From: Deltaproteobacteria bacterium | GTDB taxonomy: Bacteria; Desulfobacterota; Syntrophia; Syntrophales; UBA2210 | Direction of reading: 5' to 3' | Length of the DNA stretch: 7,454 bases | Assembly: GCA_030603465.1 (NCBI GenBank) | Contig: JAUVXT010000121.1 | Location: 1 to 7,454, forward strand | Shown here: positions 7,305-7,454 of the stretch, in pieces | Layout of the letters: every line of letters begins with the position of its first letter | How positions within the stretch are numbered: the stretch's first letter is position 1 | Notes under the pieces: model-generated | Databases searched by the model: none | Told to the model about the DNA's origin: nothing | The model's input: the letters and a program-made list of their open reading frames with translations, nothing else | Translations under genes and position numbers: made by a program

Positions 7305-7320
7305 TTTGAATCATACTCTC
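7292..7320 (+). other. Hairpin over the stop codon of the last operon gene
   Basis: GAGAGT (7292-7297) pairs with ACTCTC (7315-7320), and inside it ATGATT (7301-7306) pairs with AATCAT (7309-7314), leaving a three-base bulge at 7298-7300 and a two-base loop. It spans the TGA of the PII-like gene. It could stabilise the 3' end of the transcript, but no T run follows, so it is not a standard intrinsic terminator. Confidence 0.4.
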
Positions 7321-7326
7321 CGAAAT

Positions 7327-7399
7327 TCTCACGAAAGTCGCAAATACGGCAAAGGATAAAAAAGGGGGAACCTTAGCGACTTCGCGCTTTTGCGAGATA
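7327..7399. repeat. Long imperfect inverted repeat, probable dispersed intergenic element
   Basis: The left arm (7327-7355, starting TCTCACGAAAGTCGC and ending AAAGG) is roughly the reverse complement of the right arm (7371-7399, starting CCTTAGCGACTTCGCGC and ending GCGAGATA), with a purine-rich spacer containing GGGGG between them. The arms are variants of a CGCAAAG-type motif reading 'TCTCGC, GCAAA, GCGAAG, CGC, AAGG'. I associate such sequences with scattered intergenic repeats in Desulfobacterota and related genomes; this is recollection, not a search. No coding potential is evident. The fold could act as a weak transcript end for the operon, though there is no T run after it. Confidence 0.55.
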
Positions 7400-7454
7400 T
7401 TTCAAGCGATCAGAGTAATCCGTGCCGGTCCGGAAGCCCCGGCAGATGGTACTG

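Noticed and set aside
7373..7453. C-terminal end of a leftward gene entering from the right edge
   Set aside because: All three leftward frames are open for only about 14-26 codons from the edge, one of them running into the inverted repeat, and none shows a recognisable protein pattern; it cannot be decided from this window.
7423..7454. Partial 5S rRNA or structured RNA at the right edge
   Set aside because: GATGGTACTG is a 5S rRNA word and TGCCGG/CCGGCA can pair around a ten-base loop, but the sequence before it does not follow 5S rRNA, and the window ends there.

Overview
The window holds one rightward operon of a Gram-negative bacterium that builds a tripartite RND efflux system. Base composition is balanced. 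The gene set (RssA-like patatin, HAE1-type RND pump, PII-like partner) and the style of the intergenic palindromes recall Desulfobacterota (former Deltaproteobacteria). That taxonomic guess rests on general impression, not on a search.

Layout. Positions 1-118 carry two related GC-rich palindromes and no gene. Positions 119-352 look like the 3' end of a COQ10/RatA-type SRPBCC gene that has lost its start. Next come an RssA-like patatin esterase (367-1302), a TolC-family outer membrane channel protein with a signal peptide (from 1375), an AcrA/HlyD-like periplasmic adaptor (2764-3906), an RND inner membrane pump of 1036 residues (3907-7017) and a 96-residue PII-like protein of the PG0541 transporter-associated family (7014-7304). 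After 7304 there is a hairpin over the last stop codon, a long imperfect inverted repeat (7327-7399) and about 55 unassigned bases.

How the genes work together. The channel protein, adaptor and pump are the three parts of one envelope-spanning exporter. The adaptor and pump genes abut (TAA then ATG), and the pump and PII-like genes overlap (ATGA), so these three are probably translationally coupled. The PII-like protein is a plausible cytoplasmic regulator of the pump. The patatin enzyme at the head may act on membrane lipids, but its link to efflux is only inferred from position.

Main oddities. The TolC-family gene appears to have lost one base in a G run at 2650-2652, which cuts off a recognisable, conserved C-terminus still readable in the next frame up to 2738. 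The operon is bracketed by palindromic repeats on both sides, and the left one sits exactly where the SRPBCC reading frame loses its family resemblance. The window contains no wholly new system that I can demonstrate; the most interesting biology is the pairing of a PII-like protein and a patatin lipase with an RND pump.
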